Below, piece after piece: positions 9,373-19,016 of a stretch of DNA of 56,342 nt (position 1 is its first letter; every line of letters begins with the position of its first letter). The notes below the pieces were generated by a model, which did no database searches, was not told where the DNA came from, and saw nothing but the letters and a program-made list of their open reading frames with translations. A program made the translations under genes and the position numbers. Source of the DNA: an uncultured Saprospiraceae bacterium (lineage in GTDB: Bacteria; Bacteroidota; Bacteroidia; Chitinophagales; Saprospiraceae); assembly GCA_938016265.1 (NCBI GenBank), contig CALLWB010000049.1, forward strand, positions 1-56,342, in the 5' to 3' direction.

Positions 9373-10172
9373 AGCTCATGGACGATCGCTCTATAAGAAG
9401 TGTTCTCTTTGAGAAGTCGTCTTTGCAAGGTGCGGGTGGAAACGCAAAATTGAGCAGCGACTTGATCGATTGTAGGGTAAGTTGATGCACATAAATGTAA
9501 AACCATTAGGTGGACTTGGTGAGAAAATGAAGCGGGGCAACTTTTCAAATTTTCCAGATAGTACAAAAATGCAGGTAGCATCGTTTCGATCCTTTTTCTC
9601 CTTTTTTCATTGGTGACTATCTGGTCAGACGAACAATTAAACCGGATGCTGTGAGCCTTTCCTTCTACGACCGGACAATCAAACCACAAATTATATTCCT
9701 CCAGTTTTTTGCTTGGAATGCTGACGCTCATTAAATCTGTTCCAACAATTATTTTCAATTCTTTGTAGGCAAAAATCGTAACTGCATCTAAAATTTGAGC
9801 TTCCAATTGGGAATGTAGAACACTATTGAAGACAAGATGATATTTCTTTTCTTCTTCCACTGTAGTCATGGAAAGTAAAGGGAAACTGGCAGATGCATAG
9901 GCTTTCCAGAGTAAGACCAACTGTTTTATGCTGGAGACGGTGAGCGAAATGTCAAAGATAATATGCATTGCCTGCAGACTTAGAAATGCTCCGAAATGCA
10001 ACCCAAAATGGGCATCTTTTGATTGTTCATGCAAGTACTGAAACTGTCCTAAATAAATCGCTGGCGGAATCGAATTATCTCCTTCTTTGAAAGGGGCGCT
10101 CAATTTAAAGTCATGGGGGAGGTGTCGATATTTGGCATATTCGTATAGGTTTTCCAGGTGAACGCGATCCAT
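9348..10172 (-). CDS. AraC-family regulator, prematurely ended by a homopolymer frameshift
   Basis: The open frame gives 274 residues: an N-terminal arabinose-binding-like domain of the PF12625 type (~1-190) and the first helix-turn-helix of the AraC DNA-binding domain (TIDQVAAQFCVSTRTLQRR at ~230-250). It then stops early (ELKKNSILI). The family is normally ~320-340 residues with two HTH motifs. The frame breaks in a run of nine T on the plus strand (9364-9372); one extra base there continues into the missing second HTH (see the fragment at 9206-9372). The gene is divergent from the alpha/beta hydrolase at 10270 with ~100 bp between, a classic regulator-target arrangement. Either this is a true pseudogene, a phase-variable switch, or an assembly error in the homopolymer. 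Confidence 0.75.
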   Translation of the reverse strand: MDRVHLENLYEYAKYRHLPHDFKLSAPFKEGDNSIPPAIYLGQFQYLHEQSKDAHFGLHFGAFLSLQAMHIIFDISLTVSSIKQLVLLWKAYASASFPLLSMTTVEEEKKYHLVFNSVLHSQLEAQILDAVTIFAYKELKIIVGTDLMSVSIPSKKLEEYNLWFDCPVVEGKAHSIRFNCSSDQIVTNEKRRKRIETMLPAFLYYLENLKSCPASFSHQVHLMVLHLCASTYPTIDQVAAQFCVSTRTLQRRLLKENTSYRAIVHELKKNSILI

Positions 10173-10269
10173 GGGAGGTATTTTATAACAGTAAACTTGG
10201 CGTAAAATATCAATCTTCTGTTATTTAATCCATTTAATTTTGAATTATCTTTTAACAAATCTAGTATAA

Positions 10270-11160
10270 ATGAATGTTCACGACTTTTATAGTAATGCAA
10301 AACCACAGATTATTGAGATCGATGACGCGGCACTTGCCGTGCGTACCTTCGGTCAGGGAGCTCCATTATTATTGATTCATGGTTTTTTTGTGAATGGGTA
10401 TACCTGGAGGAAACTATTACCAGCATTATCAAAGAAATTTACCTGCTATGTGATTGATTTGCCTGGTTTTGGGGACAGTGTCTACTCGAAAAAGACCAAT
10501 TTTACCTTTACCGCTCAGGCTAAAAGATTGAGTACGTTGATCGATTTGCTGGGTATTAATAATCAATTGAATGTTATTGCCCATGATACTGGAGCTTCTA
10601 TCGCAAGGCTAACTGCTTTAGAGGCAAACAATGCGATCAAAAAACTGATTTTGATCAATACCGAAATCCCAAACCACCGACCTCCATTTATCCAAATGTA
10701 CCAGAAAAAAGCAAAATTGCCATTTGCTAATTTGGCTTTTCGATTAGCCTTCAAATCAGATAAAATGATCACCTCCCCTTTGGTGCTCGACCAGTTTTTC
10801 TATAATAAGTCCTTGTTCAAGGATAAAACCAACTATCAACACTATGTTACCCCCTTCTTCAACAAAGACAAGATGTTCGGCATGCTTGAATATTTGAAAG
10901 GAATTGAATGGGATGTAGTCGATGATTTCGCAAACACACACAAAAATATACCTGCAGATACATTACTTCTTTGGGGCGCAGAGGATAAAACATTCCCAGT
11001 AAAAAGAGCAAAAGAGATGGTCGATCAATTTAATGGAAATTGTAAACTGGTAGAAATAGAAAAAACCTGTCTGATGCCGCATGAAGAAAAACCGGAAGAA
11101 GTTGTTAAGGCGATCCTTGATTTTTTGACAGATGGGGGAACGGCTATCAATTTGGAGTAG
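10270..11160 (+). CDS. Alpha/beta hydrolase with Asp nucleophile (epoxide hydrolase/haloalkane dehalogenase type)
   Basis: 296 residues with the alpha/beta-hydrolase core. The oxyanion region is LLLIHGFFVNGYTW (~35-48), followed by DLPGFGDS. The nucleophile elbow is AHDTGA with Asp at ~106 instead of Ser, as in epoxide hydrolases and dehalogenases. The acid is in WGAEDKTFPV (~239) and the catalytic His is in LMPHEEKPEEV (~270). Such enzymes open epoxides or remove halides through an alkyl-enzyme ester. Substrate unknown. No signal peptide, so cytoplasmic. Divergently transcribed from the AraC-type regulator, which is its likely controller. Confidence 0.85.
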   Translation: MNVHDFYSNAKPQIIEIDDAALAVRTFGQGAPLLLIHGFFVNGYTWRKLLPALSKKFTCYVIDLPGFGDSVYSKKTNFTFTAQAKRLSTLIDLLGINNQLNVIAHDTGASIARLTALEANNAIKKLILINTEIPNHRPPFIQMYQKKAKLPFANLAFRLAFKSDKMITSPLVLDQFFYNKSLFKDKTNYQHYVTPFFNKDKMFGMLEYLKGIEWDVVDDFANTHKNIPADTLLLWGAEDKTFPVKRAKEMVDQFNGNCKLVEIEKTCLMPHEEKPEEVVKAILDFLTDGGTAINLE

Positions 11161-11310
11161 TCCTTTGAAATAGGTAAAACGTACTTTTTTATGGTCGTAA
11201 AATGGATGTTTATAGCTCAATGCCTAGCCGGAAAAGAAAACTATATAACAACCGAACAAACGTTACTAAGAATGCTGACAAAAAAGATAAACCGCATGAA
11301 AAATACCCAT

Positions 11311-13107
11311 CTACTCCTTAACAAACCGCCCACTACCAATTCGAGAATCACCCAACTGAACAAAATAAATACCAGCAGACAAATCCCCAATATCAACTAC
11401 CGTTCTAGGAGAAACCACTTCCAATTCTTTGACTAAAATCCCTTCAATAGAATAGATGTTGAGCTGGTGCTGTTGGCCAATTGCATCACTCCACTCCAAC
11501 AGAAGATAGTCGGATGCAGGATTAGGATAAAGCCTAATCGTAGTATCTTCCTCCACAATAGGAATACCAACCGTCCCACAATTATAAGTAACCACCATAG
11601 AAAAAGTAGTGTCCTTCGGACAAGCAGAAGTAGTGTCAGCAATCCAGCCAGCATACGTGCCACCTTCCGTGATCAACAACGTGTCCTTGCCCGTCCAGGA
11701 AGGAAGCAAACTACCATTTCTAAACCAGTGAATCGTCTCCAAACCATGCATAGTAAGGTTGTAATCTGAAGGGACCACATGAATGATTGCAGTATCTCCA
11801 GCACAAGGATCGGGCTCCCAGGATACACCCAGACCAAAATTGTGGTAATAATAAAAATCCCTATTGGGAAGTATAGTATAGACGATCGAAAACTCCGAAC
11901 AACCATTGACCGTGGTACGGACCAGGAAGGAACTATTAGAAGGGTAGTCGGGGTAGTGTAAATACTGATTAATCTCTCCAGGTAGCAAGCCAGAACCATG
12001 CCCATACCATTGATAGTCATCAGCTGGCTGCGTCCAAAGCGTATCCTCCCTGCAGAGCAAAGGCCCTAAGTGAAAAACCGTGGGCGTGTGATTGCAAAAC
12101 ATAAGTGTCGTATCTACGCTGGTCGAATCATACCCATATTGGTCGCAATTGTATGTCGTCAGAGTAACTTGAAAAGTACCATTTGTTGCATAGGTGTGCA
12201 CAGGATTCTGAAGGGTTGAAGTAAATCCATCGCCAAAATCCCAATCATAAAATCTGTGAACACTCACCGTTTCAGTTTGAAAATGCACTTCATTGATTCC
12301 ACCCCATAAATCAAAGCGAATCTCTGGAGTAGGAAGTTGTTTGAAGGTCCATAAATTCAATTGATCAAAAACGACCTGTTTTGCAGCAGTTCTGATTTGG
12401 CTCGCCTCCGTGGGGTTCATCCCATAATCATCCGTAATAAAGGTGGGATCTTTCTTGAAAATAGCCGCATAAAAACAACAAGCAGCAGCATAAGAACCTG
12501 CCAGTGAAGGGTGGCTTCCATCCGAAGCATACAATTCGATCGCCGGATAGTTTTGGCGGATGGTACTCCAGACTATTGATACCGGAGAAACCTCTCCAAA
12601 CATTAACTTTGAATTGTGCAAATATGCATTTCTAATGGTCGTGTCCATCCCTTCATACGTGCACATCACCGGGTAGTCCTGGCAAAAGACAGGATCTCCG
12701 TTTTTTCTGCCCCAAGTCATATAAGGCATCATTACCGCACACGGAAGGTGTTGTTTGGTGTAGGTATAAAAGAAGCTGCACCCATGTACAAATAATTGAT
12801 AATAAGTGATCGGTGTACGACTTTGTTCTTGCAACACAACAAAATCCCAATCTCCATTGGCTATTTTGTTTAGGCTGACCGTATCAAATTTGTGGTCTAG
12901 CAGTCTATATCCACCCGGAGTATGGCGATCAACAGTTAAGGTATCTCCAACAGACAAGGCTAAATCGCTGGTCATTTGTGGCAAGTTATTGTAGCCGGTA
13001 TAGCTATTGCCCAGAAACAAGGCATTGTAGGAAGATTGAGCCTCTGCACATAATCCAATCAAGAGGAGGAGGAGCAAAGGGTATACGCTTCGGTTATTTT
13101 CTATCAT
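11311..13107 (-). CDS. Secreted SGNH-type hydrolase with PKD domain and T9SS sorting domain
   Basis: 598 residues. Signal peptide at the N-terminus (YPLLLLLLIGLCAEAQ). Residues ~28-240 match the DUF4886/SGNH hydrolase pattern: FLGNSYTGYNNLP (Ser block) near 30, VVLQEQSRTP in the third block, and SDGSHPSLAGSY with the Asp-x-x-His pair near 190-195. A PKD domain follows at ~275-335 (YDWDFGDGFTSTLQNP), then an Ig/PKD-like stretch with paired Cys. The last ~75 residues (IRLYPNPASDYLLLEW... LSAGIYFVQLGD) are a T9SS type A sorting domain. Likely an exported esterase or deacetylase acting on polysaccharide or peptide-linked substrates; that substrate class is inference. Confidence 0.85.
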   Translation of the reverse strand: MIENNRSVYPLLLLLLIGLCAEAQSSYNALFLGNSYTGYNNLPQMTSDLALSVGDTLTVDRHTPGGYRLLDHKFDTVSLNKIANGDWDFVVLQEQSRTPITYYQLFVHGCSFFYTYTKQHLPCAVMMPYMTWGRKNGDPVFCQDYPVMCTYEGMDTTIRNAYLHNSKLMFGEVSPVSIVWSTIRQNYPAIELYASDGSHPSLAGSYAAACCFYAAIFKKDPTFITDDYGMNPTEASQIRTAAKQVVFDQLNLWTFKQLPTPEIRFDLWGGINEVHFQTETVSVHRFYDWDFGDGFTSTLQNPVHTYATNGTFQVTLTTYNCDQYGYDSTSVDTTLMFCNHTPTVFHLGPLLCREDTLWTQPADDYQWYGHGSGLLPGEINQYLHYPDYPSNSSFLVRTTVNGCSEFSIVYTILPNRDFYYYHNFGLGVSWEPDPCAGDTAIIHVVPSDYNLTMHGLETIHWFRNGSLLPSWTGKDTLLITEGGTYAGWIADTTSACPKDTTFSMVVTYNCGTVGIPIVEEDTTIRLYPNPASDYLLLEWSDAIGQQHQLNIYSIEGILVKELEVVSPRTVVDIGDLSAGIYFVQLGDSRIGSGRFVKE

Positions 13108-13224
13108 TTTAAATGATTTTTAATAGTTTCCTAAGCTCCAGGTAGCTTACTCCTGTACATATTACTAAAACAATGACAAATAGTATAATTTTTTGTAAAT
13201 AATAGACAGACGAAATTATCAGGA

Positions 13225-14745
13225 CTAAGCAAACATCTTATCCGCCTTGAGTGCTGTGAAATCGTAATGCTGGTAACCATATTTCTCTAAAAAAGCAGCG
13301 TAATCCTCTCCATTCAACAATTCAGGAAACTGACAGGCAATCCAGTGGATAAAATAACGGCAGAACCGCCATCCCGAATCAAAATTATTAAGTAATCTTT
13401 TAAAGTGTGCTTCTATATTATTCGTTTTTTTGGACATACAATAGAGTATATAAAAAATAGTATCATTCATATTTTTTAAGTCGCTTGTTTTTGCTCCCCC
13501 CTTTCGTTTTTTTGCCATTAGTTTATTGACCAAAGCGTTAAAATAATAATGATCGTTTTGCTCATAGATACAAATCAACTTGAAATTGGACAAAACCGAT
13601 CCTGTTTTTTGAGTGATAATGTTGGTTTCAGTTCGATCGATGTGCAACAAACATTCTTTCCACGCTCCTAAAGCAAAATAAACACCTATAGGAAACAATG
13701 CATTCCCACTATTATCTTTCTGCATATAATCGTATTTCTTAAGATATTGTTCCGTCTCTTCGATCATGGGAACCGCGATCCTGGGATTATTTATAGCTAA
13801 AGCATACACACAAGCAGTTAACTTCTTAAAAGTTAATACTTCCCAACACATTTTCACAGAATGGCAAGAAATGTGATCAAATCTTTTTAGTATAAGCTCA
13901 ATGTCGACTTTTGCATTGCACATAGTAGAAAGCGATACATAATAATAAAGATAACTGTGGTATCCCATCGCCATTATCTGAGCATCTAATACTATGTCTT
14001 TGTGCTGCTCTATTATTGAAATAATCTGTTTTGTTTCTTCCAGCGCATTCTTGTGATTTTCTTTATTAAGGTACTCGTAAAGGTTTTTATGATGGATGTG
14101 CAGCGTCGTTCCCAGGTTTTTGAATTGGTCTTCAATTGGTTTGTTTTCCTCTGATTCAGAACTAATTGTCCCGTTGTTTATATGGTAATTTGCTATAGCA
14201 AGGAGCGAGTTGTTTCTTGCGTTATGAAAGTTTGCAAGATGTTGAATCGTTCTATTTGCATCCTGAGCAAGCGCTTTTAAATTGTCAAGATCCAATTTTC
14301 GGTTGTCACCTCCTAGCAGGATGGATATGGAAATTTTTTGTGTCTTAATTTGAATCAATTGATCAAGCAATTCGTATCTGGTCGCCACCAATTCTATTTT
14401 TTCCAGTAGCTTTTTTGCTTCAGTAAATTGTCGCCTGTTTTTTAACATCAAAGCAACTTTAAGTTTCTGCTCTACTTGTTTTCGGATTCCTTTATTTTTC
14501 TCTAAAGTGACCAGATAGTCGCACAATAGGTGCTTGCATTTTGTCTTACAATCACTAATGAATTTTGGGGTTTCCGATCTAAATATCCTTTCGTCTATTT
14601 TTGGCGTATAAACTTCGGATTTACTGTAAACAGCCACGAGTTTAGCATAGTATGACATCCTTTTTGTCCGCCTAAGTTTCTCGGAGAACACCCGTTTTTC
14701 GGCTCTACTCAACGTTTTTATTAAATCAAACAAGCTTTTAGACAT
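13225..14745 (-). CDS. Helical-repeat protein, paralogue A of a tandem pair
   Basis: 506 residues, soluble, helical throughout, Lys-rich, no signal peptide. The first 50 residues (MSKSLFDLIKTLSRAEKRVF) are nearly identical to the protein at 15249-16790, and similarity continues along the length (e.g. KKLLEKIELVATRYE against EKILEKIDQQAQIYE; FIHWIACQFPELLN against IIHWMVCQFPKLHN). The two come from a tandem duplication. The helical pairs look TPR-like but the consensus is weak. The family resembles hypothetical proteins found in multiple copies in Saprospiria genomes. Function unknown. Not preceded closely by another gene on its strand, so it likely has its own promoter. Confidence 0.8.
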   Translation of the reverse strand: MSKSLFDLIKTLSRAEKRVFSEKLRRTKRMSYYAKLVAVYSKSEVYTPKIDERIFRSETPKFISDCKTKCKHLLCDYLVTLEKNKGIRKQVEQKLKVALMLKNRRQFTEAKKLLEKIELVATRYELLDQLIQIKTQKISISILLGGDNRKLDLDNLKALAQDANRTIQHLANFHNARNNSLLAIANYHINNGTISSESEENKPIEDQFKNLGTTLHIHHKNLYEYLNKENHKNALEETKQIISIIEQHKDIVLDAQIMAMGYHSYLYYYVSLSTMCNAKVDIELILKRFDHISCHSVKMCWEVLTFKKLTACVYALAINNPRIAVPMIEETEQYLKKYDYMQKDNSGNALFPIGVYFALGAWKECLLHIDRTETNIITQKTGSVLSNFKLICIYEQNDHYYFNALVNKLMAKKRKGGAKTSDLKNMNDTIFYILYCMSKKTNNIEAHFKRLLNNFDSGWRFCRYFIHWIACQFPELLNGEDYAAFLEKYGYQHYDFTALKADKMFA

Positions 14746-15248
14746 ACGATTCTTAATTAATGATAGTTTTTATAATAGTTAATCACATAGTCAATAAACG
14801 CTATATATTGTATATGTAACTGTGCTACACAATAATAATCATAAAAAGGCTTAATAATTAAGGATTTATGATTTTTACAAAATAAAACAAATGACGGTTT
14901 TGGTCCTCGCATTCTCGTAAAAATGGAATTTTACAATCAGATTGGAGTTAAATTAAATCATTCGAAATCTGTTGATAGTCAGTTAGTTGTTTGTTGTTTG
15001 GTTGTTCGGTGAAGCATGTTTGTTGCTGTTGAATTAGAGGTTCGCAAAATCGTTTTTCGCTGAAAAAAGAAATCTCATCTGAATAATCGATTGTTTTACA
15101 AAATTGAATTCTGTTGGAACTATATCAAAGCGTGCTGTGCATTAAGCTTCCTGATTAACGAACTGTTTTTCTTGCAATGAAAAGAGCAGTTGCATTTTCG
15201 GGAAGTAGGCAGAAATTTCCAAATTTACAACTCAAACATTGATGAATT
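14746..15248. other. Intergenic region between the tandem paralogues
   Basis: About 500 bp, strongly AT-rich, with no gene. It contains AAAAGGCTTAAT about 100 bp upstream of the paralogue A start, also found about 95 bp upstream of paralogue B. Near 15180-15198 the phrase AAAAGAGCAGTTGCATTTTC resembles AAAAAGAGCGCTTGCATTTTCC near 17240-17262 upstream of paralogue B. Both regions therefore appear to be duplicated with the genes. Confidence 0.5.
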
Positions 15249-16790
15249 TCATTCTTTAAAAATTAGTTGGTTTTTTACATCATTTTTATTTTGTACTGCA
15301 TTAAAGTCAAAGTGTTCGTAATGGTATTGAGCTAAAAAAGAACGATAATCTGCATTGTGTAATTTCGGAAACTGACAAACCATCCAATGAATAATATATC
15401 GTGATTCCAGATAGGAATGGTCATACGATTGGAGTACTTTACTAAAATGGGGGCTTAAGTCAGTTTTGGTTCCTTTATTAATATAACGGATTACATTAAA
15501 AACGCAATTGGTGAAATTCGTACTATCTTTAGTTTTTACCCCATTCTTTCTTCTTTTAGCTAGGAATTTATCTATCAGAGAGCTAAAATATTGGAGTTCA
15601 CCTTGTTCGTAAATACAAATCAATCGTACAATAAAATATAAAGAATTATTCCAATTTTCTCCCCCCAATTCAACAATTTTATCATAATATTCAATACATT
15701 TTTCCCAGTTTCTTTTTGCGAAATAAACAAACAAATAGAACCCATAGGTAGGATAAGTTTCTACTGCTGAAATATTATTTTTTTCATAGAATATTTTTTG
15801 GTTGATAATTTTATGAACAGCAATTTCTGGGGAGTTAGTAGCCAATGCGTGTATCGCATAAGCACATGTTTTGTCACTCAATACGGTACATTGTGAATAA
15901 ATGGAAGTTGGAATTATTTCATCAAACTGATTCAATAGTTTTTCAACATCCAACTTTTTATTTAATTGATAATTAAATAAAATACAGTTCAAAATTAATG
16001 TAGAATGAATATTGCCCAAGAATTGTCCTCTTAAGACGACTTTTTTATGCTTTTCTGCAAGGTCTAAAATGTAAATGACCGTTTTAAATGCCTCCGGCCA
16101 GTTTTTGTTAGTACAGTGCCGACTAAATTCACAATTTTTGTCCGTAAAGACAGTTCTCAGATTTTTATAAACATCATTAGGAACCTTTTGTGTATTATTT
16201 TTTGTCATCACCATTCCTGACTCGACGTTTAACTTTAGCAATAATGCCCTACCTTCTTCATAACTATGCTCCATCTCAACTAATCTGTCTAGTGCTTTAT
16301 ATTTGTCTGCAATATGAGCGTTGAAACTAGTCATGTCCGTTTCCCTAGTATAACCAATTTTGCTGAAAATCAATTTGAGTTTTAATGATTTTATCTTGAC
16401 CATCAATTCATGGAATTCGTAGATTTGGGCTTGTTGATCTATTTTTTCCAGAATCTTTTCTGATTCAGCAAATTGTTTTCTGCTATACAGCATTTGGGCG
16501 ATTTTCAACTTTTGTTCTATTTTTTCTTCCAGCCCCTTATTTTTCTGCAAAGACACTAAATATCGGTAAAGTAGATCTTTAAACATTATCTTGCAATCAA
16601 CAATGAATTTTGAATGTTCCCCCTTAAAGATTTTATTATCTAGTTCAACAGAATATTCTTCTGACTTACTATAGATAAGCATAAGTTTTTTATAAAAGTG
16701 GACTCTTTTTGTCTTCTTTAAGTTTTCAGCAAATACCCGTTTTTCTGCTTTACTAAGCGTTTTTATTAAATCGAACAAACTTCTAGACAT
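15249..16790 (-). CDS. Helical-repeat protein, paralogue B of a tandem pair
   Basis: 513 residues, the closest relative of the product at 13225-14745 in this window: same start (MSRSLFDLIKTLSKAEKRVF), same helical head, the same 'lLekId' segment near 130, and the same closing region (IIHWMVCQFPKLHN then a hydrophobic 'F..qYhYEHFDF' tail). No signal peptide, membrane segment or catalytic motif was seen. TPR-like helical repeats suggest protein-protein contacts. It lies 503 bp upstream of its paralogue in the same direction. The divergence between copies is substantial, so the duplication is not recent. Confidence 0.8.
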   Translation of the reverse strand: MSRSLFDLIKTLSKAEKRVFAENLKKTKRVHFYKKLMLIYSKSEEYSVELDNKIFKGEHSKFIVDCKIMFKDLLYRYLVSLQKNKGLEEKIEQKLKIAQMLYSRKQFAESEKILEKIDQQAQIYEFHELMVKIKSLKLKLIFSKIGYTRETDMTSFNAHIADKYKALDRLVEMEHSYEEGRALLLKLNVESGMVMTKNNTQKVPNDVYKNLRTVFTDKNCEFSRHCTNKNWPEAFKTVIYILDLAEKHKKVVLRGQFLGNIHSTLILNCILFNYQLNKKLDVEKLLNQFDEIIPTSIYSQCTVLSDKTCAYAIHALATNSPEIAVHKIINQKIFYEKNNISAVETYPTYGFYLFVYFAKRNWEKCIEYYDKIVELGGENWNNSLYFIVRLICIYEQGELQYFSSLIDKFLAKRRKNGVKTKDSTNFTNCVFNVIRYINKGTKTDLSPHFSKVLQSYDHSYLESRYIIHWMVCQFPKLHNADYRSFLAQYHYEHFDFNAVQNKNDVKNQLIFKE

Positions 16791-17675
16791 ACAATCAGTA
16801 TTTTAGTTATTATTGTCAATTATTTGAACTGGGCACTAAGGCATTTATAACACGAACTTCTGAAGTCGCACTTGTAAAGTATAACAAAAGGCTTAATACA
16901 ATAATAAGAAGAAAAAAGAGTGAATGCCAGTTGATTATCAATTTTTTAAGCAACGGAATATTAAACAATAGATGTATTGCGTTTTCTGTTTATTAACGGT
17001 GTAAAAAAAGAAATAGAATACCCTTGCCAATTGAAGCAATCCATGATTATACCTCGCTATTCGCACGCTCAAGTCTTTCGAAAAAGAGGATTTAATCTCA
17101 ACCAAATTATACTTGCATTATCGGTTTTTTAGAAAAAAAGATGCCCTGCCTTGCAATGTCGTCAGTGATCCAACTAGCAAAAAACACTGTTTCCCTTTAA
17201 AACATAGACTTTTATCGAAGATCTAATAGCTTCCGATTTCAAAAAGAGCGCTTGCATTTTCCGTTAATTGAAAATTAGATCAAATCTTATAAATAAAAAA
17301 TTATGATATTAGTGTCGAGTTATTTAGGAGTTATCCACAAATCAATGTATTGAATAATAGAATCCTCCTTCTATATCTAATACAGCAATACTGAAAATTT
17401 GAATATATAATATTTGTTAAAAAGTAAATTGTATAACAATAAACAGTAGACAAAGCTCTAGTCTTCAAACATAATAATAATCCGGGACTGTTTTACCCAC
17501 TACCATCAAAAGTGATGGGCTGGAAAAGTATGTTCAGTGCAAAGGTGTATTGATTGAAAACTGCTTCAAATTAGAAAGGAATGCATGATCAATTTACTCC
17601 CACTGATCAAAAAGCAAAAGGTGTTTAAGCCACAATTCCTTACTTATATTATTAACACACTCAAAATATTTTCCT
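16791..17675. other. Long AT-rich intergenic region
   Basis: About 885 bp without any supported gene on either strand. It carries the second copy of AAAAGGCTTAAT (around 16886-16897), and the CTTGCATTTTCC block near 17250. A weak imperfect inverted repeat lies around 17498-17522. The rest is AT-rich and reads as non-coding in all frames. Confidence 0.5.
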
Positions 17676-18581
17676 ATGAAAATTTTCAAAATTAAGTTAT
17701 GTTTAATCAGCCTGGCGACACTATTCGCGACTTCTATCTTTTTTACTTCTTGTCAAAAAGAGGTATCGGATCTTCCTGAGAATTTAGAAACAATAGAGGA
17801 GATTCCGTCAATGGATAATTTACCCATGGACGATCATACCGTGGAGGTAGAATTTGAACCCCAACTAGTTGCTACTATCCAGAAAGATGGTCATGAAATC
17901 ACGTTCGAAACCCTAGGTGATCCCGATTTAGGAGATTTTATCGTCTCCGAGAAATTATACGGTGACGCTTTTGTCAACAGTGAAGAGTTTCAGATGGACA
18001 AAAGCAGGTACAAAGACCTAGATGCCCTTGACTTTTATTTAGCAATTACCGATCAACGAACGTTGGTTCCTCACTATTTAGCTGCTACTTCAAAAAATCA
18101 GGAAGAACTGGAAGGACGCACCATTGCAGAAGATAACACTCCTGTAAAATTGCTGGATGAAAACTTCTCTGAGCCAATACCAATGCGTTCCTGCTACAAT
18201 CAGGATATAGGTGACTACGACTTCAAACATCAGCATTGTAAATCACCGGTTAAGACCTCGTGTAATGCTTCCCAAAAATGGATAAATGTATGCCAATATG
18301 ATAGGAACAGATCTACCGTAACGATGCTAAGTAAGTGTCCATTTACATGGAGAAACGTGGATCGAGTTGATGTAAAAACACTTTCTGTATGTGCAACAAC
18401 TTGGACAACCATTTACACCTGGAATAATGGTTGGAAATTTAAACTAAGAATTTTCTCCTTCCCGTATTCAGGAGTTACTAAAAAACGACTTTATTTACCT
18501 ACGGCTCCTGCTTATGTTAGCGCTATCAGAAAGAGTGGTTCAGGATTTTATAGAGTGAGTTCTGAGTTTAGAATACGGTAG
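17676..18581 (+). CDS. Predicted lipoprotein, function unknown
   Basis: 301 residues. The N-terminus is a lipoprotein signal: charged KIFKIK, a hydrophobic core, then the lipobox FFTSC with the modified Cys near residue 26, followed by an acidic stretch (DLPENLETIEEIPSMD). The C-terminal half has about seven Cys residues (SCYNQD, HCKSP, TSCNAS, VCQYD, KCPF, VCATT), which could form disulfides outside the cytoplasm, and ends in a basic, aromatic beta-rich tail. I do not recognise the family. It lies 435 bp upstream of the giant DUF4157 gene in the same direction. Confidence 0.75.
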   Translation: MKIFKIKLCLISLATLFATSIFFTSCQKEVSDLPENLETIEEIPSMDNLPMDDHTVEVEFEPQLVATIQKDGHEITFETLGDPDLGDFIVSEKLYGDAFVNSEEFQMDKSRYKDLDALDFYLAITDQRTLVPHYLAATSKNQEELEGRTIAEDNTPVKLLDENFSEPIPMRSCYNQDIGDYDFKHQHCKSPVKTSCNASQKWINVCQYDRNRSTVTMLSKCPFTWRNVDRVDVKTLSVCATTWTTIYTWNNGWKFKLRIFSFPYSGVTKKRLYLPTAPAYVSAIRKSGSGFYRVSSEFRIR

Positions 18582-19016
18582 TTCTAGTTGTCAAAACTAG
18601 CTTAGATAATTGATACCCCATTATTTTAAAATCAAATTTTATACGATTGGACATGGTCTCGGAGAAGTTGTTTAGAGAAGCTATCAGCTTCTCCGATTAT
18701 TATGCTCGACTTAAACGCATGCGGTAAAGTTGCTTTTATAGACCACCTAATGATCTATTTGTTGCGCTGATAGACTAGTAGTCCATGCTAATTCCTCCCT
18801 ATAACAATGATTTAACCCTTTATAAATGCGATCAATCTAAGTCTCCAATTATGGAAAAGGCGGATCATCTGCAGACCGCAGAAAAAGTGCACGCGAAGGA
18901 CAAGCGCTGAGCAAGATGAATAATCTATTGAAGGTAAAAGCATATTAGATCAACTAAAAGAAGAGGAAAAAGTATTGAAGAAAATGGAAGGCGATCGATG
19001 ATCAAATACTCAATAA
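18582..19016. other. Intergenic region with a hairpin and a possible coding remnant
   Basis: 435 bp between the lipoprotein and the DUF4157 gene. A perfect 8-bp inverted repeat (GAGAAGCT-atc-AGCTTCTC) lies at 18675-18693. From ~18850 to 19008 the plus strand shows short frames rich in Lys/Glu (AREGQALSKMNNLLK, then one frame over SILDQLKEEEKVLKKMEGDR) that read like the end of a frameshifted, decayed gene. No start is preserved, so it is not annotated as a gene. Confidence 0.4.
18675..18693 (+). terminator. Hairpin downstream of the lipoprotein gene
   Basis: Perfect 8-bp stem with a 3-nt loop, 94 bp after the lipoprotein stop. No T-run follows, so intrinsic termination is uncertain; it could instead protect the transcript end. 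Confidence 0.3.
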
